Positions 52,985-61,672 of a stretch of 64,000 bases of DNA are shown piece by piece. Below the pieces are notes generated by a model that was given only the letters and a program-made list of their open reading frames with translations, ran no database searches and was not told where the DNA came from. The DNA is from Microbacterium sp. YJN-G (GTDB lineage Bacteria; Actinomycetota; Actinomycetes; Actinomycetales; Microbacteriaceae), in NCBI RefSeq assembly GCF_015040615.1, contig NZ_CP060402.1, positions 3,224,001 to 3,288,000 on the forward strand, given 5' to 3'. Every line of letters starts with the position of its first letter. The stretch's first letter is position 1. Both the position numbers and the translations under genes were made by a program.

Positions 52985-54031
52985 TCAGCGGGCGAGCGCC
53001 CGACGCACCTCGGGCAGCACCTCGGTGGCGAGCAGCTCGATCGAGCGCAGCGTGTCGCGCTGGTTCAGGCCGCCGAGCCCGACCTGCGCCAGGAAGCGCG
53101 TGTGGCCGAGCATCTCGTGCTCCCACAGGATCTTGTCGACGATCTCGGCCGGGCTGCCGGCGAACAGCGCCCCGCCCGGACCCGCCCAGGTGTCGAGCGT
53201 CTCTCGGTCGAGCATCCCGCCGCGCGGCATGTTCTCGGCGAAGTAGGCGGCGTAGTGCGGGAAGAACACGTCGCGCGCGGCCTGGGTGGTCTCGGCGACG
53301 TGGAAGTGCGAGGTGACCCCGACGCGCGGCTGCGGGATGCCGGTGGCCTCCGCCGCAGCCCGGTGCAGCTCGACGAGCGGGCGGAAGCGGGTCGGCCCGC
53401 CCAGGATCGCGAGATACATCGGCAGGCCCAGCCGTCCGGCGCGGGCGGCCGACTCGGGCGTGCCGCCGACGGCGATCCACACCGGCAGCGACGACTGCTG
53501 CGGGCGCGGCCAGATGCCCGCGTCATGCAGCGGCGGCCGCGTGGTGCCCTGCCAGGTGACGGGGTTGCCGTCGCGCACCGCGAGCAGCAGGTCGAGCCGG
53601 TCGTCGAAGTACTCGTCGTAGCGCTGCAGATCCTGCCCGAACAGCGGGAACGACTCCACGTAGGCGCCGCGGCCGGCGGTGATCTCGGCCCGCCCGCCGC
53701 TGAGCAGGTCGACCGTGGCGAACTCCTCGAACAGACGGACCGGGTCGGCGCTGGAGAGCACCGACACGGTGCTGGTGAGACGGATGCGCTCGGTCTCGCG
53801 CGCCGCGGCGGCGAGCACGATCTGCGGCGACGACACGGCGAAGTCGGGACGGTGGTGCTCGCCGACGCCGAACACGTCGAGCCCGCCCTGGTCGGCGACT
53901 CGCGCCCACTCCAGCAGCTGCTCCAGGCGATCGCGGGGGTCGGAGTGCGCACCGTCGGCGGTGCGGCTGAGCTCACCGAAGGTGAAGATGCCGATCTCGA
54001 ACGGCTGCGCCTGGCTGGTCTGGTCGGTCAT
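52985..54031 (-). CDS. LLM-class flavin-dependent oxidoreductase
   Basis: A 348-residue TIM-barrel luciferase-like monooxygenase or F420/FMN enzyme (EIGIFTFGELSR at about 13-24; VFGVGEHHRPDFAVSSP, core GVGEHHRPDFAVS; VLSSADPVRLFEEF). The EHHRPDF block is typical. It overlaps the esterase gene upstream by 4 bases (ATGA) and is the last gene of the VOC-esterase-LLM operon. It may reduce or oxidise a quinone-like compound in detoxification. Confidence 0.88.
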   Translation of the reverse strand: MTDQTSQAQPFEIGIFTFGELSRTADGAHSDPRDRLEQLLEWARVADQGGLDVFGVGEHHRPDFAVSSPQIVLAAAARETERIRLTSTVSVLSSADPVRLFEEFATVDLLSGGRAEITAGRGAYVESFPLFGQDLQRYDEYFDDRLDLLLAVRDGNPVTWQGTTRPPLHDAGIWPRPQQSSLPVWIAVGGTPESAARAGRLGLPMYLAILGGPTRFRPLVELHRAAAEATGIPQPRVGVTSHFHVAETTQAARDVFFPHYAAYFAENMPRGGMLDRETLDTWAGPGGALFAGSPAEIVDKILWEHEMLGHTRFLAQVGLGGLNQRDTLRSIELLATEVLPEVRRALAR

Positions 54032-54660
54032 CCGGCCACGACCGCCAGCTCGCGGGCGAGGAAGTCGCGCACGTCGGCCAACTCGCGACCGTCGATGCCG
54101 TGCGCGAGACCGGGGTAGCTGCGCGCCGTGGCCGTGGTGTGGCCGGGCAGCCAGGCGTCGGTGCGCGCCACGGCGGCAGCGGCGATGACCCGGTCCGCCT
54201 CGCCGCGACCCGAGAACACGGCGGGCCGCGTGCGCGCCAGCTCGGCGTCGCCGGGCTGCTCCCCCGCCTGCACGAAGCCGCCCAGGATGACCGGGGCGAT
54301 GACGCGCTCAGGGGCGGTGCGCAGCAGCTGCGAGGCCATCAGGCCGCCCTGCGAGAAGCCGATGGGCGCGATGCGCGCGGTGGCCGGCAGCACGGCATCC
54401 GCCCATGCCCAGATCGTGTCCGTCGCCGCCGCGACCGACGCGGGGTCGGGGTTGCCGGGTTCGCCGATCGGGAACCAGGCGAACCCGCCGGGGCCGATGG
54501 CGATGGGCGCGCGCAGCGACGCCCACGGGGTGCCCTGCGGCAGGGCGGGTGCGAGGCCGGCGAGGTCGCGTTCGTTCGAGCCGAAGCCGTGCAGGAACAC
54601 GGCGACGACGGATGCCGACTCGAGCGGCCCGTCCCAGGAGGTGATCGCCTGCAGGGTCAT
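54028..54660 (-). CDS. Phospholipase/carboxylesterase-family hydrolase (MhqD-like)
   Basis: A 210-residue alpha/beta hydrolase: FLHGFGSNERDL, nucleophile in GFSQGG (about 103-108) and late His in LAHGIDGREL. The size and motifs match the MhqD/YodD-type esterases that act beside a ring-cleaving VOC dioxygenase in quinone resistance operons. It overlaps both neighbours by 4 bases. Confidence 0.85.
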   Translation of the reverse strand: MTLQAITSWDGPLESASVVAVFLHGFGSNERDLAGLAPALPQGTPWASLRAPIAIGPGGFAWFPIGEPGNPDPASVAAATDTIWAWADAVLPATARIAPIGFSQGGLMASQLLRTAPERVIAPVILGGFVQAGEQPGDAELARTRPAVFSGRGEADRVIAAAAVARTDAWLPGHTTATARSYPGLAHGIDGRELADVRDFLARELAVVAG

Positions 54661-55589
54661 CGCGCCAGCACCTCCTCGACGTCGGAGCCGGGCAGGGCGA
54701 CGGTGACGTGCGTGCCCCAGGGGTCATCCAGCGAGATCGAGCGGCCGTCGTCGGCGAACTGCAGCCGGTGGTGGTTCAGGCGCGCGGCGAGCGCGTCGAG
54801 GTCGTCGCGCCCGGGGACGGTGATCGCGACATCGCCCAGGCCCAGGCTCGCGGCGCGGGGGCCCGCACCGGCGCTGTTCCAGGTGTTCATGGCGACGTGG
54901 TGGTGGTAGCCGCCGGCCGCGGCGAACAGAGCGCCGGGATAGGTGTCGACCGTGGTCTCGAAGCCGAGGGCGTCGACGTAGAAGGCACGGGCGGTGGGGA
55001 TGTCGCCCACCTGCAGGTGCACGTGGCCGACCCGGCCCGCGGCCTTGCTGATGCCGGCGAGCACCTGCTCGTCGAGGTGGCGCTGCAGGTACGCGTTCGG
55101 ATCCAGGTACAGGGTCGACATCTGCAGGGTGCCCCGGTCGTACTGCCACTGCGAGCGGTCGCGGTCGGTGTACAGCTCGATGCCGTTGCCCTCGGGGTCG
55201 GTGAAGTAGAACGCCTCACTGACGAGGTGGTCGCTCGATCCGGTGAAGCTGGCGCGCGAGTCCTGCGCGGTGCGCAGCACGGTGGCGGCGAGCGCCGGGG
55301 CGTCGTCGAAGAGGAAGGCGGTGTGGAACAGGCCGGCCTGGCGCGGGTCGACCGCGGGCAGGCCGGGGGTGCCGATCAGCCGCACCATCGGGATGCCGCC
55401 GCGGCCGAGCACGCGGTGCACCTCGGTGCCGCGCGAGCGCTCCTCGATCGGCTCGAGCGCGAGGGCGCCGGCGTAGAACGACGACATGAGTTCGAGGTCG
55501 CCGACCCGCAGGGTGACGGCGTCCATGCCCGTGCTCGCGCTGAGGATGCGGTCGGGCGCTGGCGCGGTGCGGGATTCGGTGGTGGTCAT
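54657..55589 (-). CDS. VOC-family ring-cleaving dioxygenase (MhqO-like)
   Basis: A 310-residue protein with two vicinal-oxygen-chelate domains (about 20-140 and 170-290); the second holds VGHVHLQVGD and GYHHHVAMNTW, supplying iron-ligand histidines. Relatives MhqO/MhqA cleave hydroquinones or catechols. First gene of a three-gene operon with the esterase and LLM oxidoreductase. A perfect palindrome lies 42 bases upstream of the start codon. Confidence 0.87.
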   Translation of the reverse strand: MTTTESRTAPAPDRILSASTGMDAVTLRVGDLELMSSFYAGALALEPIEERSRGTEVHRVLGRGGIPMVRLIGTPGLPAVDPRQAGLFHTAFLFDDAPALAATVLRTAQDSRASFTGSSDHLVSEAFYFTDPEGNGIELYTDRDRSQWQYDRGTLQMSTLYLDPNAYLQRHLDEQVLAGISKAAGRVGHVHLQVGDIPTARAFYVDALGFETTVDTYPGALFAAAGGYHHHVAMNTWNSAGAGPRAASLGLGDVAITVPGRDDLDALAARLNHHRLQFADDGRSISLDDPWGTHVTVALPGSDVEEVLAR

Positions 55590-55630
55590 CGGGCTCCTCC
55601 GGAGGCGGGGCGGTGTGGGGTGAAGCTCTC

Positions 55631-55650
55631 TTGGTTGTATCTACAACCAA
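55631..55650. promoter_or_regulatory. Perfect 20-bp palindromic operator (MarR/MhqR-like)
   Basis: TTGGTTGTATCTACAACCAA has 9-bp arms and a 2-base centre. It lies between the detoxification operon and the divergent phosphatase gene. Pattern TTGTA-N2-TACAA resembles sites of MarR-type quinone or thiol-reactive-compound sensors. No MarR gene is adjacent. Confidence 0.75.
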
Positions 55651-55677
55651 CGTGCAGCGGCATTCATTCCCACGGGG

Positions 55678-55683
55678 TACGGT
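55678..55683 (+). promoter_or_regulatory. -10 box of a probably leaderless gene
   Basis: TACGGT ends 6 bases before the GTG start at 55690, with no ribosome-binding site in between. Confidence 0.4.
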
Positions 55684-55689
55684 GACCGT

Positions 55690-56346
55690 GTGGACGCACT
55701 GGACCCGCTGCCCGAACACCCCGCCCCCGACGCGCCGCAGGGCAAGCTCGTGCTGCTGAGGCACGGCGAGACGGAGTGGTCGCGCACCGGCCGGCACACC
55801 GGCCTGACCGACATCCCGCTGACCGCGCACGGCGAGCAGCTCGCCCGTGCCGCGGGCGAGCTCGTGCGCGACTACGACTTCGGGCTCGTGCTCAGCTCGC
55901 CGCTGCAGCGCGCCCGGCGCACTGCGGAGCTCGCGGGGCTGGATGCCGACACCGACCCGCTGCTGGTCGAATGGGACTACGGCGGGTACGAGGGGCGCAC
56001 CACCAGAGACATCCGCGCCGAGCTCGGCTATCCGTGGACCGCGTTCGCGCACGGGGTGATCAGCGGCGATACGCCCGGCGAGACCGTCGAGGAGGTCGCC
56101 GCGCGTGCGTCACGCGTGCTGACCCGGGTGCTCCCGGCGATGGCCGAGGGCGATGTCGCCCTGGTCGCGCACGGCCACTACCTGCGCATCCTCACCGCCG
56201 TGTTCCTGCGCCAGGCGCCGCGGTTCGCGGCATCCATCTCGCTGGATGCCGGATCGGCATCCGTGCTGGGATTCGCGCGCGAGCAGCCCGCGATCCTGGC
56301 GTGGAACCACGGTCCGCGCCTGCCGCAGGCGCCCTCGGAGTCGTAG
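55690..56346 (+). CDS. Histidine phosphatase-family protein
   Basis: A 218-residue phosphoglycerate-mutase-like phosphatase. The phospho-accepting His is in LLRHGETEW (about 22-30), with TGLTDIPLT and the second His in VAHGHYLRIL (about 159-168). These proteins act on sugar phosphates or nucleotides. It starts with GTG at 55690. It is divergent from the VOC operon and shares the palindrome region. Substrate not evident. Confidence 0.88.
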   Translation: MDALDPLPEHPAPDAPQGKLVLLRHGETEWSRTGRHTGLTDIPLTAHGEQLARAAGELVRDYDFGLVLSSPLQRARRTAELAGLDADTDPLLVEWDYGGYEGRTTRDIRAELGYPWTAFAHGVISGDTPGETVEEVAARASRVLTRVLPAMAEGDVALVAHGHYLRILTAVFLRQAPRFAASISLDAGSASVLGFAREQPAILAWNHGPRLPQAPSES

Positions 56347-56424
56347 CGGGGCGTCCTCAGCGGCGCTGACAGCTCGGGTCCGTCACCCCTGGCCCCGCCG
56401 CGTGCCCGATGGTTGTATGGCGTC

Positions 56425-57198
56425 ATGAGCATCACGACTTCTGCGGACGGGACCGAGATCTGCTTCAGCACCACCGGGGCGGGCCCCGTCGTGGTGATCG
56501 TGAACGGAGCGCTGTCGACGGGCGCGGATGCCGCGCCGCTGGCGCGGGCGCTCGCTGAGGAGGGATTCCGGGCGGTGACCTGGGATCGCCGGGCCCGCGG
56601 CGACAGCGGCGACCGGGCGGGTTCCACACCCGAGGACGAAGCGGCCGATCTGGCAGCGGTGATCTCGGCCGTCGGGGGCGCGGATGCCGTGCTCGGCCAC
56701 TCCTCCGGTGCGGTGCTCGCGCTGTATGCGGCATCCCGGGATGTCGCCACCGGCGCGCTGTTCCTCTCCGAACCGCCGATCGACTTCGACGGCGTGGGGT
56801 TCGGCGACGAACTGCCCGAGCGGCTGCAGGCGCATGTCGACTCGGGCCGGCCGGACGAGGCGGTCGCCGCCTTCCAGCTCGACGCCGTGGGCCTGCCCGC
56901 CGAGATGGTGCGGGCCGGGCGGGAGAGCGGTCAGCTCGCTGCGCTGGCGCCGCTCGGCCAGTCGGCCGTCTACGACGCCCGCCTGACGCTGCGTCTGCGG
57001 CAGCCCGCCGACGGTCTGCTCACAGTGGACCAGGCCGTCACCGTGCTGCGCGGCGAGCAGACCTTCCCGTTCCTCGTCGCGGCATCCGACCGGCTGGCTG
57101 GCATCCTTCCCGACGCGCGGCTCGTGATCGTGCCGGAGTCGGTCATGCACCGGCCCGACCCCGTCGCCACGGCGCGGGTCGTCGCCGAGAGCGTCTGA
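56425..57198 (+). CDS. Alpha/beta hydrolase
   Basis: A 257-residue hydrolase-fold protein: TGAGPVVVIVNGALSTG (oxyanion region has NGA in place of HGF/HGW), DRRARGDSGD, nucleophile Ser in LGHSSGAVLA (about 88-97), and a C-terminal SVMHRPDPVA whose His may complete the triad. Similar proteins are widespread in actinobacteria without known substrate. ATG at 56425 starts SITTSADGTEICF, the usual beginning of this group. Confidence 0.85.
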   Translation: MSITTSADGTEICFSTTGAGPVVVIVNGALSTGADAAPLARALAEEGFRAVTWDRRARGDSGDRAGSTPEDEAADLAAVISAVGGADAVLGHSSGAVLALYAASRDVATGALFLSEPPIDFDGVGFGDELPERLQAHVDSGRPDEAVAAFQLDAVGLPAEMVRAGRESGQLAALAPLGQSAVYDARLTLRLRQPADGLLTVDQAVTVLRGEQTFPFLVAASDRLAGILPDARLVIVPESVMHRPDPVATARVVAESV

Positions 57199-57256
57199 AG
57201 CGGCGCGGCCGACGCTATACCCGCGGCGGCGTCGCGAGCTCGTGCGCCGAACCGCG

Positions 57257-58645
<1,389 letters not shown>

Positions 58646-58774
58646 CGTGCTCCCTCCCGGGCACCGTGGCGCCGGGTCGCGCCATCTGCCCATCTGACCG
58701 TCGGTCTCGCGGTCGTGAGCACAAGCGAATCACGCCCCTCCGACACCCGGTCTCCGACCAACGTAGGAGGCGGG

Positions 58775-58938
58775 TTATCCCCATGCAAGAGGGCCTGTGG
58801 ATAACTCTGTGGAGAGTGTGCGGAGAACTCGGGAGTGTCTGTGCAGAACCCTTGTGGATAAGCCGGTGGAGAGAACTCCATCACCACTGCTTTATCGCGT
58901 TTGACCTGGTTTTCCCGTCGTCCCCATCCTGTGGATGA
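58775..58938. other. Cluster of DnaA boxes upstream of dnaB
   Basis: Two perfect boxes (TGTGGATAA at 58796-58804 and 58853-58861; complement TTATCCACA) and two near-perfect ones (TTATCCCCA at 58775-58783; TGTGGATGA at 58930-58938), with further CTGTGGAGA-like units between. The following stretch (58880-58980) is AT-richer than its surroundings. It lies in the 500-base divergent region between dnaB and the surface-protein gene. Confidence 0.65.
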
Positions 58939-59146
58939 GATTCGACTTAAAGCCCACATTTAAGGTTGACGTGGCAGCGGTCGGGTGTGTAGAACCTGGG
59001 GAGAAGTCAAGCCCGAGATCGACTCGGGCGTGGCGTCGCGAAAGACCCGCTCTCGTCATGTGGACACGCGTCGGGTGCACACGGTATCGTCGCTCCAACT
59101 GGGGTCGCGCGCACGACTGCGTGCGATCCGCCGAGGGAGGGCTCAG

Positions 59147-60181
59147 GTGCGGTTCGCGTCCGTCGACTACCGCAGCGCGAAGATGTGGCTGCTGGGCGGT
59201 TTCGGCGTGCTCGTGTGGCTGGTCTGCGCGGTCCTGCTCGGCGGCTCTTCGGCTCAGGCGAACGAGGGCGACGCTCCGCGTCCGCCCCAGAACGCATCCG
59301 CCACCTCGACCGCACAGGCGCCCGCCGCCCCGGCCGCAGCGCAAAAGGCGGATGCCGCGGTCGCGTCCACCGCCGCCGCGATGCAGGCTCCCGCGAAGTC
59401 GAGCCCGGCTCCGGTGCTCGCACCGGCCACCGTTCAGGCGACCGTTACCGCAGCGGCGAGCACGGTCGCGCCGGTGGCCTCGACTCCCGCTCCGGCGAAG
59501 GCCGCGAACGCACCCGCCAAGGCCGCAGCGACCGTCACCAGCGCGGTGCGCGAATCCACGCCCACCGCAGCACCGGCAGCCACCGCCCAGAACGCAGCCG
59601 CCCAGAACGCAGCGACCGCGCAAAAGGCCGCCAAGGCGGCTCCCGCCGCTGCAGCGCGCACGGCATCCGACGCGGCAGACCGCGTTCTCCCACCGCGCGC
59701 CGATCGCCCCGGCGTTCGGCCCATCGACCCGCGCGCGGACCGCATCGCCGGTTTCCCCGCGAACGTGCCGTCACACGCTGCTGCCGCAGACGTGCACGCG
59801 GATCAGGCCACTGCACGCCCGGTGACCGAGCGCGCCGCGGCGTTCCCCACAGTGCTGCCCGCTCCTCCGGAGGCCACCGCGGTCATGCGCGCGGCTGCCA
59901 CGCAGACCGACGCCTCGGCAACATCCGAATCGGCACCCGCCTCTACATCCGACGGTGACGCAGACGCCGGCGAACCTGCCGGGCACCCTGCACCGGCGGC
60001 ATCCGCTGCGGTTCCGCCGGCAGCATCGGTGGTCGGCGCGTCCGGCTCGGCCACGGCGGGCTTCGTCCCCGCTCATGACGCTTCCGCGCACGCGCGTGAC
60101 CTCGTCATCGTCTCGGCACGTGCCGGCGACGACGTCCTCCCGTCCGCGCCCACCGGCAGCACGGACGTCTCCCCCGACTGA
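59147..60181 (+). CDS. Secreted Ala/Pro-rich protein with C-terminal GSTDVSPD tag
   Basis: A 344-residue protein. GTG at 59147 follows GGGAGG; the N-terminus has basic residues, then a hydrophobic helix (about 14-36) ending SSAQA, a likely signal peptide. The rest is Ala/Pro/Thr/Val low-complexity sequence without cysteines. It ends in PTGSTDVSPD, the same end as the next large gene. The DNA encoding the tag is also alike (GGCAGCACGGACGTCTC). It is on the strand opposite to dnaB and rplI. Function unknown; a cell-surface role is inferred. Confidence 0.7.
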   Translation: MRFASVDYRSAKMWLLGGFGVLVWLVCAVLLGGSSAQANEGDAPRPPQNASATSTAQAPAAPAAAQKADAAVASTAAAMQAPAKSSPAPVLAPATVQATVTAAASTVAPVASTPAPAKAANAPAKAAATVTSAVRESTPTAAPAATAQNAAAQNAATAQKAAKAAPAAAARTASDAADRVLPPRADRPGVRPIDPRADRIAGFPANVPSHAAAADVHADQATARPVTERAAAFPTVLPAPPEATAVMRAAATQTDASATSESAPASTSDGDADAGEPAGHPAPAASAAVPPAASVVGASGSATAGFVPAHDASAHARDLVIVSARAGDDVLPSAPTGSTDVSPD

Positions 60182-60271
60182 TCGGAACACCGGGTGACCA
60201 GTGTGTCGCCCAGACGCCAGAGCGCGCTCAGCGCGCGCCCACTCGCGACATTCCGATCCAGGAGAGCAATC

Positions 60272-60331
60272 ATGATGCGCACGACAGTGCCGCAGGTCCG
60301 CACGGACCGCCGCCGACCCATCACGGCCTGA
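60272..60331 (+). pseudogene. Tiny ORF resembling the start of the chaplin-like gene
   Basis: ATGATGCGCACG... encodes 19 residues (MMRTTVPQVRTDRRRPITA). Its leader (CCAGGAGAG, then CAATCATG) resembles that of the chaplin-like gene at 61673 (TCAGGAGAA, then ACTCTCATG), and both continue MRT-x-V. It may be a decayed start of a second copy, or a real micropeptide. Confidence 0.4.
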
Positions 60332-60526
60332 CGACTTCCGTCGGCGACGCGCAGCCTTCGGGGGAAGGAAATGCGCCGCCGGCGGATCGGATGCCGTGGC
60401 CCGCGCCCAGCGACGTCTCCCTACGTCCTGCGCGATGATCGGCATCCACGCGTCGCCGTGGGACCTCCCTCCTCCACGGCGGCGCACCTCCCGAGCGGTT
60501 CTCGGCTTCCCAGTGCCGACCGCTCT
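60332..60526. other. Intergenic, nothing recognised
   Basis: High-GC sequence with no good ribosome-binding site or coding pattern on either strand. It leads into the strong hairpin at 60527. Confidence 0.4.
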
Positions 60527-60573
60527 GGGCGGGTGTCTCACACCCCCTCAGTGAGACACCCGCCCGTTCTCTT
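60527..60573 (+). terminator. Strong terminator between the two tagged-protein genes
   Basis: GGGCGGGTGTCTCAC (60527-60541) pairs perfectly over 15 bp with GTGAGACACCCGCCC (60551-60565), followed by GTTCTCTTT. Confidence 0.9.
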
Positions 60574-60647
60574 TCCGCACGGTCCCCGCGCTCTAACCCC
60601 TCGGACGCACGAGCGCGAGGGGGCTGGACGCCTCCCCGTCTGCGGGG

Positions 60648-60653
60648 TAAGGT
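60648..60653 (+). promoter_or_regulatory. -10 box, probable leaderless start
   Basis: TAAGGT ends 9 bases before ATG 60663; a CTGGAC -35-like hexamer lies 18 bases further upstream (60624-60629). Confidence 0.45.
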
Positions 60654-60662
60654 CGCGCCCAC

Positions 60663-61589
60663 ATGCTCCGAGTCATCGGGAGGCCGTGGGGAACGATGGA
60701 CGAACCGGTCGAGACCGCCGGACGCCGCCCGGGCGCGGTGTACCTCTGGGGCGCGCTCTTCGTGCTCGCCTGGGCGGCTCTGACGGCCCTTCTCGGCGGC
60801 GGAGACGCCCGCGCGGATGATCAGGGCGCCTCGCCCCTCGGCGAGGCGACATCGCTCATCGCCGAGGCCGCCGACGATGTGGTTGCGCCGGTGATCTCGG
60901 GCACGGCGACGGCGATCGCGGCCTCCGCCGAGCCGACCTCACAGGCAACGATGACGGTCGTCGAGCAGACGACGGATGCCGTCGCGCAGACTCCCGTGAT
61001 CGGCGAGCCGGTCGCCGAGACCTTCGCGTCAGCGAGCGATACTGTGTCGACGACGACTACGGTCATCACGGATGCCGTGGCCGAGACGCCGGTGGCGCCG
61101 GCCATCGAGCCGGTGGCGGACGCACTGCGGGACGTTCCGCTGGTCGGCGACGCACTCGACGAGCTGGGCGCGATCGACCTGGTCGACGAGGTCGCCGCGA
61201 CCGTCGACACCACGATCGCCGAGGTCGCACCCGTCATTGATGCAGCTCCGGTGGTCGAGGCCGTGCAGCCGGCCACCCCGGAGATCGTGGCGGCGCCCGC
61301 GCGGGTCGTGACGACCGTCCCTGCAGCGGATGCCGTGGTCGCGGATGTCGCAGTAGCCAGCATCCGGGGCTGGAGCACGCCCCCTGCGGGCTCCGAACCC
61401 GCAAGCCTGCCGCCCGGAGTGGCGGCATCGAGTACAGCCGCAGCCAGTGGCGGCGGTGGACCTGGGCAGAGCTCCGACAGCCCGCCCGGCTCGCATCTGT
61501 TCGACGGGGTGTCCGCGCTCGCGAGCATCCCCGCTGATTCCGCATTGCCGCCGTCGCCGGCAGGCAGCACCGACGTCTCCCCTGACTGA
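60663..61589 (+). CDS. Secreted Val/Ala-rich protein with C-terminal GSTDVSPD tag
   Basis: A 308-residue protein. A hydrophobic helix (about 24-44, VYLWGALFVLAWAALTALLG core) ending DARA is a likely signal peptide. The body is Val/Ala/Thr/Pro/Glu-rich (for example AVAQTPVIGEPVAETF and VAETPVAPAIEPVAD), with imperfect short repeats of P-V-x-E/D. It ends in PAGSTDVSPD, as does the previous gene. A GGGGPGQSS stretch precedes the tail. It is followed 83 bases later by the chaplin-like gene. ATG 60663 is favoured by the -10 box; ATG 60696 is an alternative. Function unknown. Confidence 0.7.
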   Translation: MLRVIGRPWGTMDEPVETAGRRPGAVYLWGALFVLAWAALTALLGGGDARADDQGASPLGEATSLIAEAADDVVAPVISGTATAIAASAEPTSQATMTVVEQTTDAVAQTPVIGEPVAETFASASDTVSTTTTVITDAVAETPVAPAIEPVADALRDVPLVGDALDELGAIDLVDEVAATVDTTIAEVAPVIDAAPVVEAVQPATPEIVAAPARVVTTVPAADAVVADVAVASIRGWSTPPAGSEPASLPPGVAASSTAAASGGGGPGQSSDSPPGSHLFDGVSALASIPADSALPPSPAGSTDVSPD

Positions 61590-61672
61590 CGAGAGGGCGG
61601 CCGATCCTGCATCGGCAAGCCCGACCGCACGACCGTGCGGTCTTCATCTCGTACAGATCAGGAGAAACTCTC

